DNA from: Coriobacteriaceae bacterium AF08-21
GTDB lineage: Bacteria; Actinomycetota; Coriobacteriia; Coriobacteriales; Coriobacteriaceae
DNA length: 64,000 bases
Reading direction: 5' to 3'
NCBI GenBank assembly: GCA_027687465.1
Contig: JAQCQR010000002.1
Span: 62,001-126,000, forward strand
Shown: positions 51,256 to 62,758 of the stretch, piece after piece
How positions within the stretch are numbered: the first letter of the stretch is position 1
Layout of the letters: each line of letters begins with the position of its first letter
Program-made: the position numbers and the translations under genes
Notes under the pieces: model-generated
Told to the model about the DNA's origin: nothing
Seen by the model: only the letters and a program-made list of their open reading frames with translations
Database searches by the model: none

Positions 51256-52707
51256 TTATTTTTTGCGGGAATTGGTGAAGGCCATGAGGGCCAGGCCAAT
51301 AGCCAGCCAGCCGATCACGATGCTCCACTCCACCATGTTGAGGGAGGCGGGAGAGAACGGGATCACGAGCAGGCCAATGATGGTGCCGCAGGCAACGATA
51401 GCGAGGCTGATGCCAAACTTGCCGCCGGGCACCTCGTAGGGACGAGGCAGGTCGGGCTCGGTGAAGCGCATGCGCAGGCAAGCGAGAGCGACCATGCCGC
51501 AGGAGAAGATGAAGGCGAGAGCCGACACGTTGGTCAGAGGGATGAGCATGTTCTTGCCCAGGAACGGACCGACGACGGTGATGACGCCCAGAACGACGCA
51601 GGCGAGCTTGGGAGCGCCGGACTTGGGATCGACCTCGGCGAACTTCTCGGGCAGCTGGCCCTTGCGGCCCATGGCGAGCATGATGCGGCTCGTGGCGCCG
51701 TAGAAGGAGTTCATCGGGCCCATGGGTCCAAGCGTGGCAATGACGAGCATGGCCAGGTACAGGAGCATGTTGATGCCCTTGAGGCAGGCAAGCGCGGGAA
51801 CCGGGCTCTTAACGAACTCATGCCAGTCGAGGATGGTGCCGAACGAGTAGATGCAGACCATGTAGAAGCCGCCTGCGGCCAGCAGGGCCAGGGAGATGAT
51901 CTTGCCGAACTTGTTCCAGTTGAGGCCCTCGGCTGCTTCCTCAGCCTGCTGAGGAATGGTGTCGAAGCCGGCATAGAAGAACGGGGTCAGAACCAGGACC
52001 GAAACGATGCCTGCGAACAGGCTGGTGCCCTCGGTAGCAGGCTTGCCGCCGCCAGCACCGGTGACCTGGGAGAACACGGGCATGGCGTTGTCCGGCGAGC
52101 CGGTGAACAGCGAGACGCCCATGGCGAGCAGCATGCCGCAGAGCAGGGCCTTGGTCAGGAAGGCCTGCAGCTTGGCGGCTGAGCTGGCACCGCGGAAGTT
52201 GAGGAAGATGACGTAGACTGCAAAGCCGAGCGCGATCAGCGTCGGGAACAGGTAAACGTCGGCGCCCAGGATGGTATAGAGCTTGACGGCACGCAGCCAC
52301 TCAAGACCGGGCAGGCTGCCGAACATCTCGGACACGAGGGTCGAGATAGCGATTGCCTCCCACGGGCACAGGATGCCGTTGCCCAGGGCCAGGAGCCAAC
52401 CGGTGATATAGCTCAGCGTACGGCCAAAGCTACGATCGACATACTCGACAATGCCGCCCGAGATGGGGATAGCAGCCGTGAGCTCACCGAAAACAGCTCC
52501 GACGGGCACGAGAAAGATTGCACCCAAGAGGAATGCGATCATAGCGGGAACGGGACCGCCGCCCACGACCATCCAGTCGCCGACCTGCAGAACCCAGCCA
52601 GTTCCGATGATGGCACCGAAACCGATGGTGAAGAAGTTCCAGAGCGAAAGCGTTTTCTTCATGCCACCGTTACCTTCGACTGCAACTTCTGCGTTCTTGT
52701 CCGCCAT
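51256..52707 (-). CDS. APC-superfamily amino-acid permease
   Basis: A 483-residue transporter with about twelve helices and the APC substrate motif at the first helix (FFTIGFGAIIGTGWVLQVGDW). Also YVDRSFGRTLSYITGWLLALGN and FYAGFDTIPQQAEEAAEG, a form seen in the amino acid/polyamine branch. AGGAGGGG precedes the ATG. It starts the unit that ends with the amidohydrolase. Substrate unknown; the partner suggests an amino-acid derivative or dipeptide. Confidence 0.9.
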   Translation of the reverse strand: MADKNAEVAVEGNGGMKKTLSLWNFFTIGFGAIIGTGWVLQVGDWMVVGGGPVPAMIAFLLGAIFLVPVGAVFGELTAAIPISGGIVEYVDRSFGRTLSYITGWLLALGNGILCPWEAIAISTLVSEMFGSLPGLEWLRAVKLYTILGADVYLFPTLIALGFAVYVIFLNFRGASSAAKLQAFLTKALLCGMLLAMGVSLFTGSPDNAMPVFSQVTGAGGGKPATEGTSLFAGIVSVLVLTPFFYAGFDTIPQQAEEAAEGLNWNKFGKIISLALLAAGGFYMVCIYSFGTILDWHEFVKSPVPALACLKGINMLLYLAMLVIATLGPMGPMNSFYGATSRIMLAMGRKGQLPEKFAEVDPKSGAPKLACVVLGVITVVGPFLGKNMLIPLTNVSALAFIFSCGMVALACLRMRFTEPDLPRPYEVPGGKFGISLAIVACGTIIGLLVIPFSPASLNMVEWSIVIGWLAIGLALMAFTNSRKK

Positions 52708-53063
52708 TGTTCCCCTCCTTTCCTTATTGACGCCTCTTTGGCGTCACCCCTTGCGTGGCCTGTTTTGCCGCGCGCTTTTATTTCGTGGCTTTAAGATACG
52801 GCCTTGGCACAGCAGCGCCGCTTGCGGCTCGACCGAAGGCAGAACTGCAAAACGAGCGGCGCCGTTTTTGGGACGAACGGAGGAAGACGTCATTCGTCTT
52901 GGACGCTTTCATCTTGGCTGCTTTTGAATACCTGTTGCCGTGACGCTTGGCGCGCGGCGCGGCAACGTTCATACCATTTGTCAGGCTTTTGGCGCACATG
53001 CCCATGTGTCGTGCATCTTTTTATGTAGGATAGACAAGTTACACATGAGGCAAGGTGATTCGA
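52708..53063. other. Divergent promoter region, no gene seen
   Basis: About 355 bases between the divergent permease and C39-like peptidase genes. I see no repeat of the local families, no conserved ORF and no clear RNA. The peptidase ribosome site AAGGTG is at about 53054. Confidence 0.5.
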
Positions 53064-54065
53064 ATGGCATATGGATACAATGACGGCGACCAACGGCCAC
53101 AAAGCGTGCGCCTTGCCGGCCGCACCACGCCAACGCCCAGAAGCACCTCCGACAACGACAACCCGCAGCGCCCCCAAGAGCAGCTCGGGGCTTCTTCGCG
53201 GCAACAAAGCCGTACCGTGCAGCAGTCAGACCGAATGAGTACGAGCACACGCCAACGCCAGACCGACACATCGCAGCCACGCCGCTACGATCGCCGTAAG
53301 ACCGACTACTACGTTAAGCGCTCCTTTTCGCGACCTCAACGCGATTGCGGCAATTCCGCCCCTCGCCCCGCGTCGCACACCACAAGTCACGCGCTTCCGG
53401 CCCGCCGCCTACGCCTTGCGTTTTGCTCCATCGCCGCCTGCCTCGTCTTTGTGTTTTTGGGATCCTGTATCTCTCACGGATCAGCCGGTCTCGAGCCCAC
53501 TGCCGAGGACAAGCTGCTTAAAGCTCCCGTCGCACCCGGTTACTCCTTTGCGTTCTCGACCCCACGCTCGCAGTGGCAGGCCGGCACCATGCCCCACATC
53601 TACCAAATTGACCCCGCATGGTCGGAGCTGCCCTATGCCGGTGGCACTATTCGCGAAAACGCTTGCGGTCCCACTTGCCTCACCATGGTCTATATCTTTA
53701 AGACCGGCCATACCGATAAGACGCCGGTCGATATATGCGCACTGGCCGAAGCCGGCAACTACGCCCCCACTGGTGCCACCGAGTGGTCGTTTATGACAGG
53801 CGGTGCGTGGCAGCTGGGGCTCAACGGAACACAGCTCTATAACAATCGCGAATCGATTACCCAAGCACTTCGCTCGGGTGCGCCCGTCATCGCCGCAGTG
53901 CGCCCCGGTACGTTTACCAACGTAGGCCACTACATCGTGCTCTACGGCATCGACGATGCCAACCAGATTGGCGTCTACGACCCCAACTCGGCCAGCCGCA
54001 GCGCCCGCCGCTGGGGCGTGGTGGAGGTCCTCAACGAAATCGAAGCCATGTGGGCCTACTACTAG
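53064..54065 (+). CDS. C39-like cysteine peptidase, membrane-anchored
   Basis: A 333-residue protein. The first 115 residues are polar and low-complexity (Gln, Arg, Ser, Thr-rich), followed by one hydrophobic helix (LAFCSIAACLVFVFLGSCI, about 118-136). The C-terminal peptidase_C39-like domain has Cys201 in ENACGPTCLTMVY, His289 in GHYIVLYGID and Asp306 in YDPNS. The active domain would face outside the membrane. It is not an ABC-fused bacteriocin processor, and its substrate is unknown. ATG 53064 is preferred over GTG 53055, because AAGGTG is seven bases upstream. Confidence 0.85.
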   Translation: MAYGYNDGDQRPQSVRLAGRTTPTPRSTSDNDNPQRPQEQLGASSRQQSRTVQQSDRMSTSTRQRQTDTSQPRRYDRRKTDYYVKRSFSRPQRDCGNSAPRPASHTTSHALPARRLRLAFCSIAACLVFVFLGSCISHGSAGLEPTAEDKLLKAPVAPGYSFAFSTPRSQWQAGTMPHIYQIDPAWSELPYAGGTIRENACGPTCLTMVYIFKTGHTDKTPVDICALAEAGNYAPTGATEWSFMTGGAWQLGLNGTQLYNNRESITQALRSGAPVIAAVRPGTFTNVGHYIVLYGIDDANQIGVYDPNSASRSARRWGVVEVLNEIEAMWAYY

Positions 54066-54086
54066 TCATTGGGGACAGACTTAAAT

Positions 54087-54217
54087 GAGTAGTCGTTGGA
54101 GACGTTCTTGTTTAACTAGTCGTTTAAGAACGCCCCCAATGACTACCCGGAATGAGAATGGATAATCTCCCACTTTTGGCCTGTACGCAGGCTCAAAGTG
54201 GGAGATTATCCACTCTC
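54087..54217. repeat. GTAGTCGTTGG palindrome plus family B copy 2
   Basis: First palindrome: 54089-54109 against 54126-54146, about four mismatches. Second: 23-base arms at 54154-54176 and 54195-54217 with one mismatch, core GGATAATCTCCC. The same two motifs lie side by side at 12300-12394 in the other order. No gene is seen in 54066-54366. Confidence 0.8.
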
Positions 54218-54265
54218 GTGATTTGGGCGCGGCGCGCAGCACTCCTCATGAACAGCGACCTCAAT

Positions 54266-54301
54266 AGCAAAAGCCCCGCAGTCGGAGCGGACTGCAGGGC
54301 T
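54266..54301 (-). terminator. Terminator of the carbamate kinase gene
   Basis: AGCCCCGCAGTC (54272-54283) pairs with GACTGCAGGGCT (54290-54301), one mismatch; the minus strand continues TTTGCTATT. Confidence 0.85.
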
Positions 54302-54366
54302 CATGAAGAGAGGCTAGTTTGTGGGCGCTTTGCCTGGCGCCCACGGGAGAGGCAACGGAGTAGGGA

Positions 54367-55329
54367 CTACTCGTGGATGCGGGTACCGGAGAGGCCGGCC
54401 ATGGTCTCGGCGGCCTTGTCCAGGGCGCCGATGATGCAGGTGCGGCCCTTGCGGGAGCGGGCGAACTTGATGGCGGCGCGGACCTTGGGCTCCATGGAGC
54501 CCTTGCCGAACTGACCCTCGTCGGCCAGACGCTCGGCCTCGTCGGCGGTGAGGTCCTCGAGCTCCTCCTGGTTGGGCTTGCCAAAGTTGATGGCGACATG
54601 CTCAACGGCGGTCAGCAGGAACAGAACGTCGGCGTCGCAGTCCTCAGCCAGCAGCTCGCCGCCCAGGTCCTTGTCGATGACGGCGGGAACGCCCTTGTAG
54701 CAGCCCTTGTTCTCGTAGTCGCGGACGACGGGGATGCCGCCGCCACCGCAGGCGATGACGATGAACTCGTTGTCGAGCAGGTTGAGGATGGAGTCGGCCT
54801 CGACGATCTTCTTGGGATCGGGGGAGGCGACGACGCGACGCCAGCCGCGGCCGGAATCCTCGACGAAGACCTTGGAGGGATCCTCGGCCATGAACTCCTT
54901 GGCCTGCTCCTCGGTGTAGAAGGGGCCGATCGGCTTGGTCGGGTTCTTGAACGCGGGATCGTCCGGGTCGCACTCGATCTGGGTGACGACGGTGGCGGCG
55001 TGCCAACGCTTATAGCGCTTGTGCATCTCGCGGCCGATGCCCTGCTGCAGGTGGTAGCCGATGTAGCCCTGGGACATGGCGCCGCACTCGGGCAGCGGCA
55101 TCTCGGGGGTGCCGATGGCATCGTGGGCAGCAGCGAAGGCGTTCTGGATCATGCCGACCTGCGGGCCGTTGCCGTGGGTGATGATGATCTCGTTGCCCTG
55201 CTCGATAAGACCAAGGAGAGCGTGGGCGGTGTTGCTCACGGCCTCGATCTGCTCGACGGGGTTGTTGCCGAGGGCGTTGCCGCCGAGGGCGACGACAATA
55301 CGATCGGGCTTGCCAAGAGGCTTAGACAT
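54367..55329 (-). CDS. arcC: Carbamate kinase
   Basis: A 320-residue amino-acid kinase-fold enzyme. VVALGGNALG, ITHGNGPQVGM, MSQGYIGYHLQQ, VIACGGGGIPVV and DKDLGGELLAEDCDADVLFLLTAVE are all carbamate-kinase hallmarks. It makes ATP from carbamoyl phosphate, the last step of arginine- or purine/agmatine-derived fermentation. The ATG at 55329 follows AAAGGA. No arcA or arcB is next to it, so the source of carbamoyl phosphate is unclear here. Confidence 0.96.
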   Translation of the reverse strand: MSKPLGKPDRIVVALGGNALGNNPVEQIEAVSNTAHALLGLIEQGNEIIITHGNGPQVGMIQNAFAAAHDAIGTPEMPLPECGAMSQGYIGYHLQQGIGREMHKRYKRWHAATVVTQIECDPDDPAFKNPTKPIGPFYTEEQAKEFMAEDPSKVFVEDSGRGWRRVVASPDPKKIVEADSILNLLDNEFIVIACGGGGIPVVRDYENKGCYKGVPAVIDKDLGGELLAEDCDADVLFLLTAVEHVAINFGKPNQEELEDLTADEAERLADEGQFGKGSMEPKVRAAIKFARSRKGRTCIIGALDKAAETMAGLSGTRIHE

Positions 55330-55700
55330 TGCTGGAATCCTTTCTGTAAAAGGCCTACAACCCATTAATAACCCGCGTCCGTGCGATACGCGAGTTTATT
55401 AAGGTTTATATTCTCTTTATCGCTCATTTTATTCATTTTGAAAATACCTAAGCGGCGAACGGTCGATTTTACCCGCTCAGCGTAAAGAAGCCCAGTTCAG
55501 GCATATCTACGCCATTTACGTGCAACTTTATTTAAATAGAGCAGGGATTAGACCAGATTATGCAAACTATATCTTTGCTAAACACAAAACGGACAGCGCA
55601 ATATCTTACTCGCACTATACGCGATTCTATACATTAATTTGACGAGTATGCACCCCTGCAAAAACATGGGGCTTTTCATCCAACATAAGGGATAGCCGAT
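55330..55700. other. A+T-rich intergenic stretch
   Basis: About 370 bases, markedly A+T-rich from about 55380 to 55680, upstream of carbamate kinase. No convincing ORF. It is unlike the surrounding base composition and may mark the edge of an acquired segment that includes the ATPase gene. Confidence 0.5.
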
Positions 55701-55764
55701 CGCGCTTCACCCCGCGGCAAGCGACTGCGAGTTCGCAGTATGGAACTTTACCGTCGGCTTCTGC

Positions 55765-55914
55765 ATGAACGCTGCCGACGCCCTTTCGCTCCTGCGCGCC
55801 CAAGCAGCCGAGAACGCTAACGGCGCCACTGTCAACCTGGCCACCCTCAACAACGGCGCCGCCAGCCTTTTCGCAAAGTACCGTGCTGGTTCGCTGGCTT
55901 TGAGGCCTAAGTGA
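55765..55914 (+). pseudogene. Probable coding remnant (last 49 codons of an unknown gene)
   Basis: An open frame runs from 55696 to the TGA at 55912-55914. From the ATG at 55765 it gives MNAADALSLLRAQAAENANG and then ATVNLATLNNGAASLFAKYR. Codon usage looks like the host and the peptide looks protein-like, but there is no ribosome site and a stop lies at 55693. Best read as the tail of a deleted gene; a small functional gene is less likely. The antisense ORF is not favoured. Confidence 0.35.
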
Positions 55915-55920
55915 GCTTTG

Positions 55921-56006
55921 CTATTTGCCAATTTTTGTATGATTTGGGTCAAATCTATTTGTCAATTTTTGTATGATTAGGGGCAAATCTATTTGCCAAT
56001 TTTTGT
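55921..56006. repeat. 34-bp tandem repeat upstream of the ATPase
   Basis: Units at 55921-55954 and 55955-55988 begin CTATTTGYCAATTTTTGTAT and end CAAAT; a third, half unit at 55989-56006 ends ten bases before the ATPase start. A 34-bp period, 2.5 copies. Candidate operator array or iteron-like sites. Confidence 0.75.
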
Positions 56007-56021
56007 CAATGAGGTGTTTTA

Positions 56022-57383
56022 ATGCTACGCCGCAAGGTCACTGATAGGCTTTTGAGCTGGAAGAATAACTCCCATAAGGCCCTGCTTGTTACCGGTGCGC
56101 GTCAGATTGGCAAGAGCTATGCGATTCGCGCGTTTGGAAAGAGCAACTACGCTTCGTATTATGAGGTCAATCTGCTACTTGATGCCGAGGCAAGAGACGT
56201 ACTTGTTGGCGCTAAGAACTCCATTGACTTCATCAACCGTGTGGCCCTTCTTGCGGATGCACCGCTTGTTGAAGGAGACACGCTTATCTTCGTCGATGAG
56301 ATTCAGGAGTATCCGCAGATCGTTACACTTATGAAGGCGCTGGTCGAGGACGGACGCTTTAGCTATGTCTTCTCGGGGTCTATGCTTGGGACTGAGTTTA
56401 AGGGGATCTCTTCTTTCCCGGTGGGGTATGTCGAGCACATTGTTATGCGGCCAATGGATTTTGAAGAGTTTTGTTGGGCAAACAGCATCAGCGAGAATGT
56501 GCTTGCAGACATCCGCAGCTGCCTTGTCGAGAGGCGTCCCGTCGAAAATTTTATTCATGAGGCGATGCTCAAAAACTTTAGAGCTTATATCGTTTGCGGC
56601 GGCATGCCGGAGGTCGTTCAGAACTATATCGATTCGGGCTATTCGCTCGTGAGAACGCGTGAGCTTCAAATTCAGCTAGTCGATCAGTACAAAAGCGATA
56701 TCTCTAAATATGCATCGACTCGAGCGTTTAACGTTCGCTCCATTTTCGAGCAAATTCCCGTTCAGCTTGAGGCGGAGTCCCATCGCTTTATCGTCTCGTC
56801 TCTAGGCGAGGGAGCTCGTCTTCAAAAATACGAGCAGGATTTCCTATGGCTGGTGAACGCAGGCGTTGGATTGATGGTCCCCCAGGTGACGGAGGCACGA
56901 AGTCCTCTCAAGAGGACGGAGAAAACGACGGCCTTTAAACTATACGAGTCCGATACAGGTATGCTCGCATCGCGGTATCCCGGCAGCACGGCACGCGCCG
57001 TCTACCTTGACATGAAAACCCCCAACCTCGGCGGCCTCTATGAGAACGTGGTCGCACAGGAACTCGTTGCCCTCGGAGCAGATACGTGGTACTACCAAAC
57101 GCGTGAGGTCGGTGAAGTCGACTTTGTAATCGAAGGTGCCCGCGGGCATGTTGTCCCAATCGAAGTCAAATCGGGCAAGAAAGTTCGAGCACATGCAGCC
57201 CTCGACCGTTTGATGAGTGTGGGCGAGTACAAAATTCCCGAGGCCGTTGTGCTGAGCCACGAAAACCTTTACAAAGAGGGCAAGATCCTTTACGTTCCAA
57301 TCTATATGACATTCTGTCTCGATGAGTTTATGGAAAAGGACGACCCCAACAACGATTTCTCGTTTGCACCCATATCTCTCTAG
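56022..57383 (+). CDS. AAA-14/DUF4143 ATPase
   Basis: A 453-residue protein of the common AAA_14-DUF4143 type. Walker A lies in LLVTGARQIGKSYAI (residues 21-35) and Walker B in LIFVDEIQEYP. The C-terminal DUF4143 domain includes GGLYENVVAQELVALG and EVDFVIEG...VVPIEVKSGK, resembling a restriction-nuclease-like E-VDF-x-VK core. Function in the cell is not established; many genomes carry several copies. GAGGTG precedes the ATG. GC content is lower than the flanks, with tandem repeats on both sides, suggesting transfer. Confidence 0.88.
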   Translation: MLRRKVTDRLLSWKNNSHKALLVTGARQIGKSYAIRAFGKSNYASYYEVNLLLDAEARDVLVGAKNSIDFINRVALLADAPLVEGDTLIFVDEIQEYPQIVTLMKALVEDGRFSYVFSGSMLGTEFKGISSFPVGYVEHIVMRPMDFEEFCWANSISENVLADIRSCLVERRPVENFIHEAMLKNFRAYIVCGGMPEVVQNYIDSGYSLVRTRELQIQLVDQYKSDISKYASTRAFNVRSIFEQIPVQLEAESHRFIVSSLGEGARLQKYEQDFLWLVNAGVGLMVPQVTEARSPLKRTEKTTAFKLYESDTGMLASRYPGSTARAVYLDMKTPNLGGLYENVVAQELVALGADTWYYQTREVGEVDFVIEGARGHVVPIEVKSGKKVRAHAALDRLMSVGEYKIPEAVVLSHENLYKEGKILYVPIYMTFCLDEFMEKDDPNNDFSFAPISL

Positions 57384-57411
57384 GTCATCTGAGTCCGCAA
57401 GCCAGCCCCCA

Positions 57412-57622
57412 CGCCCAAAGTACTGCGCCTTTCGCGCCAAAGGCGCGAAACAGCAAGGGGATAGAAGGCAGCGACAACCAACTCCCCCACTATGCCCAAA
57501 GTGCTGCGATGTTTCGCGCAAAGCGCGAAACAGCACTGGGGCAGCAGAAGGCCACAATCAGCTAGCCCTCCATGCCCAAAGTGGCGCGTGGTTTCGCGGC
57601 CACGCCGCGAAACAGCGACCGG
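57412..57622. repeat. Three 80-bp-spaced hairpin repeats
   Basis: Units at about 57412-57460, 57492-57541 and 57572-57622 each begin GCCCAAAGT and carry a TTTCGCG.../...CGCGAAACAGC hairpin. The stems differ but stay paired: CGCGCC/GGCGCG, CGCGC/GCGCG, CGCGGC/GCCGCG. The repeats fill most of the gap after the ATPase gene. Confidence 0.8.
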
Positions 57623-57682
57623 GACAAGGCACCCCCACAGCCACGTCCTTCATTCAGCCCCACAATCCGAGGACGTAGTCGT

Positions 57683-57808
57683 AGCAGGATCTGAGGGCTA
57701 ACCTTCGCGGACACTCCGCAGGACGAAAGAACCCCCGTCGCACGTAGTGCGCAGCGGGGGTTCTTTCATGTCCGAGGACGTCCGCGAAGGTCAGCCCTCA
57801 GATCCTGC
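57683..57808 (-). terminator. Extended terminator of the pyruvate oxidoreductase gene
   Basis: The inner stem GAAAGAACCCCC (57725-57736) pairs with GGGGGTTCTTTC (57756-57767), with a smaller GCAC/GTGC inside. Around it, a 29-base inverted repeat at 57683-57711 and 57780-57808 pairs with one mismatch. Together they form a 126-base potential hairpin just past the stop codon. Confidence 0.75.
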
Positions 57809-57818
57809 GGTGGGAGAC

Positions 57819-61358
<3,540 letters not shown>

Positions 61359-61753
61359 ATACCCCTCTCCTCTCATATAGGTATACAGGCCCCGGCGATC
61401 GCCGGGATGTTGGCGTGATGGGATTTTCGCTGTTGCTTCCAATCATCTGGCAGGCAGGCTCAGCAGCAGGTACATGGCGTGGAGAGAAGGCATGCCGAGG
61501 CGAGGAGGGCTGCACGCGCTCCACAAGCCCAGCTACCCGTCTTGCACATGACCGAGCGCCGCAAAGGCCGCATGCCGGATGCTCCCGGGCACGCCCCGGC
61601 GATGGGAAGCGCCCGCAACGGAAATCCGCATGCGGGTTTATTGTACCCCGCCGTCAAGTGTAATTTCGGCAAATATAGGCGGGCGGTAAAGGTTTACCTT
61701 GGGTGACCATCAAGGGCAAAATTGATCCTTCCGTCACCGAGGGACCAAATGGC
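61359..61753. other. Upstream region of the pyruvate oxidoreductase gene
   Basis: About 390 bases. A TACAAT box on the minus strand (61640-61645) may be a -10 element, implying a leader near 280 bases with GC-rich inverted segments (for example CCGCATGCGG at 61626-61635). No conserved riboswitch recognised and no gene. Confidence 0.4.
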
Positions 61754-61820
61754 AGCTGCGGTGAAATAGGAACTGTTTTTGCCGGCCGTAGCCTTAAACA
61801 GCCCCTATTTCACCGCAACT
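61754..61820. repeat. Palindromic repeat family C, copy 2
   Basis: Arms 61754-61778 and 61796-61820 pair over 25 positions with three mismatches; core GCGGTGAAATAGG. Same family as 22338-22402; the loops differ. Confidence 0.8.
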
Positions 61821-61835
61821 TATTTAGGAGATGAG

Positions 61836-62330
61836 TCAGAGGGCGCCGAGGAGGATGGCGTAGGTTGTGGATTCTCCGAGCTTGAGCTCGTCACCGGGGT
61901 TGAGCTGGGCGGAGCGGCCGGGCTCGACCTGGGTGCAGACGTTCGTCGCGTCGTTTACCACCACGGTTCCGTTGGTGGACGACAGGTCCTCAACGTACCA
62001 GACATTTTGGTCATCGCACCACACGTGGGCATGGCGAGCCGAAACGTCATCGCCCACATCGGTGATGCCGCCCTCCCCCGTTGCCAGCGCGCCGATCTCG
62101 ACGCCTTCCTCACTCGGCTGAATCCAGCGCGGGACGCTCACCGCGTAGCCGTTTTGCACGCGCAGCAGTCCCAGCGGATGCGCCGGCGCGACCTCGTGCT
62201 CGCCCGACTTGGAACCAAGGCGGGCGTGAGAGCAAACGGCATAGGGAACGAATCTTGCGGATGTACTCCTCGACGTCAGGCAGGTAAGCCCCACGAAGTC
62301 ACCGGGGAGGCCCAAGCGGCCCGGCACCAC
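61836..62330 (-). pseudogene. FHA-domain protein, N-terminally truncated
   Basis: The C-terminal 100 residues are a forkhead-associated phosphothreonine-binding domain: GVEIGALATGEGGITDVGDDVSARHAHVW, then WYVEDLSSTNGTVVVND, with the key Arg-His and SSTNGT residues. The first 40 codons of the open frame (MVPGRLGLPGDFVGLTCLTS...) look out of frame, there is no ribosome site, and nothing upstream supplies an N-terminus. A damaged or truncated gene is the best reading; a short intact protein is possible. Confidence 0.6.
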
Positions 62331-62758
62331 TTCCAGATTCTGACCAGGGCGAGTCGTTCGCCGGTGGCTGAAGGCTCGCTCCCACCCAAAAGGGGAGATT
62401 CGCGTTGTTCCCCAATCGCTCTCGCATCTTTCATTTTGCTCGAGGTGGGCTATAAAAACTTTCCTGGTGAAAGGCGGCGATTGGTTTCCTTTCTTTCTAG
62501 AGGAGCGCGCCTGTAATCTGTTTTCATCCTAAATCAAGTTGAGATCGGACCTTCCAGAGGCAAGTCGACTCAAACTGCGAGGCTCCATGTTGGAATAAAG
62601 AGCGCTGTCGAAGTGCCAACAACACAAAGCTTGCCAGTCTCAAATAGAACCTTTTGGGAGTCCGATTGGGCCGCACACCGAATCCCCGCTGGTGGTTTTT
62701 TATAGCTGCGTAACAATAAACAAGGTTAGTGCCAGTCCAGCATGAAATTGAGGAACGT
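62331..62758. other. Transition region before the radical SAM gene
   Basis: About 430 bases. The left part is probably the decayed 5' part of the FHA gene. GC content falls from about 62400. I looked for a Cys-rich or Gly-rich precursor-peptide ORF on both strands and saw none; only short frames of about 10-20 codons occur. Confidence 0.5.

Noticed and set aside
55707-55952. 81-codon minus-strand ORF
   Set aside because: No ribosome site, and the plus-strand frame in the same place is more protein-like; it also runs into the tandem repeats.
55921-56006. Replication iterons
   Set aside because: Tandem repeats precede an AAA ATPase, but the protein is of the AAA_14/DUF4143 type and not a replication initiator, and no other plasmid or origin feature is present.
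57412-57622. CRISPR array
   Set aside because: Only three units, 80-bp period, imperfect repeats with variable stems, and no cas gene anywhere in the window.
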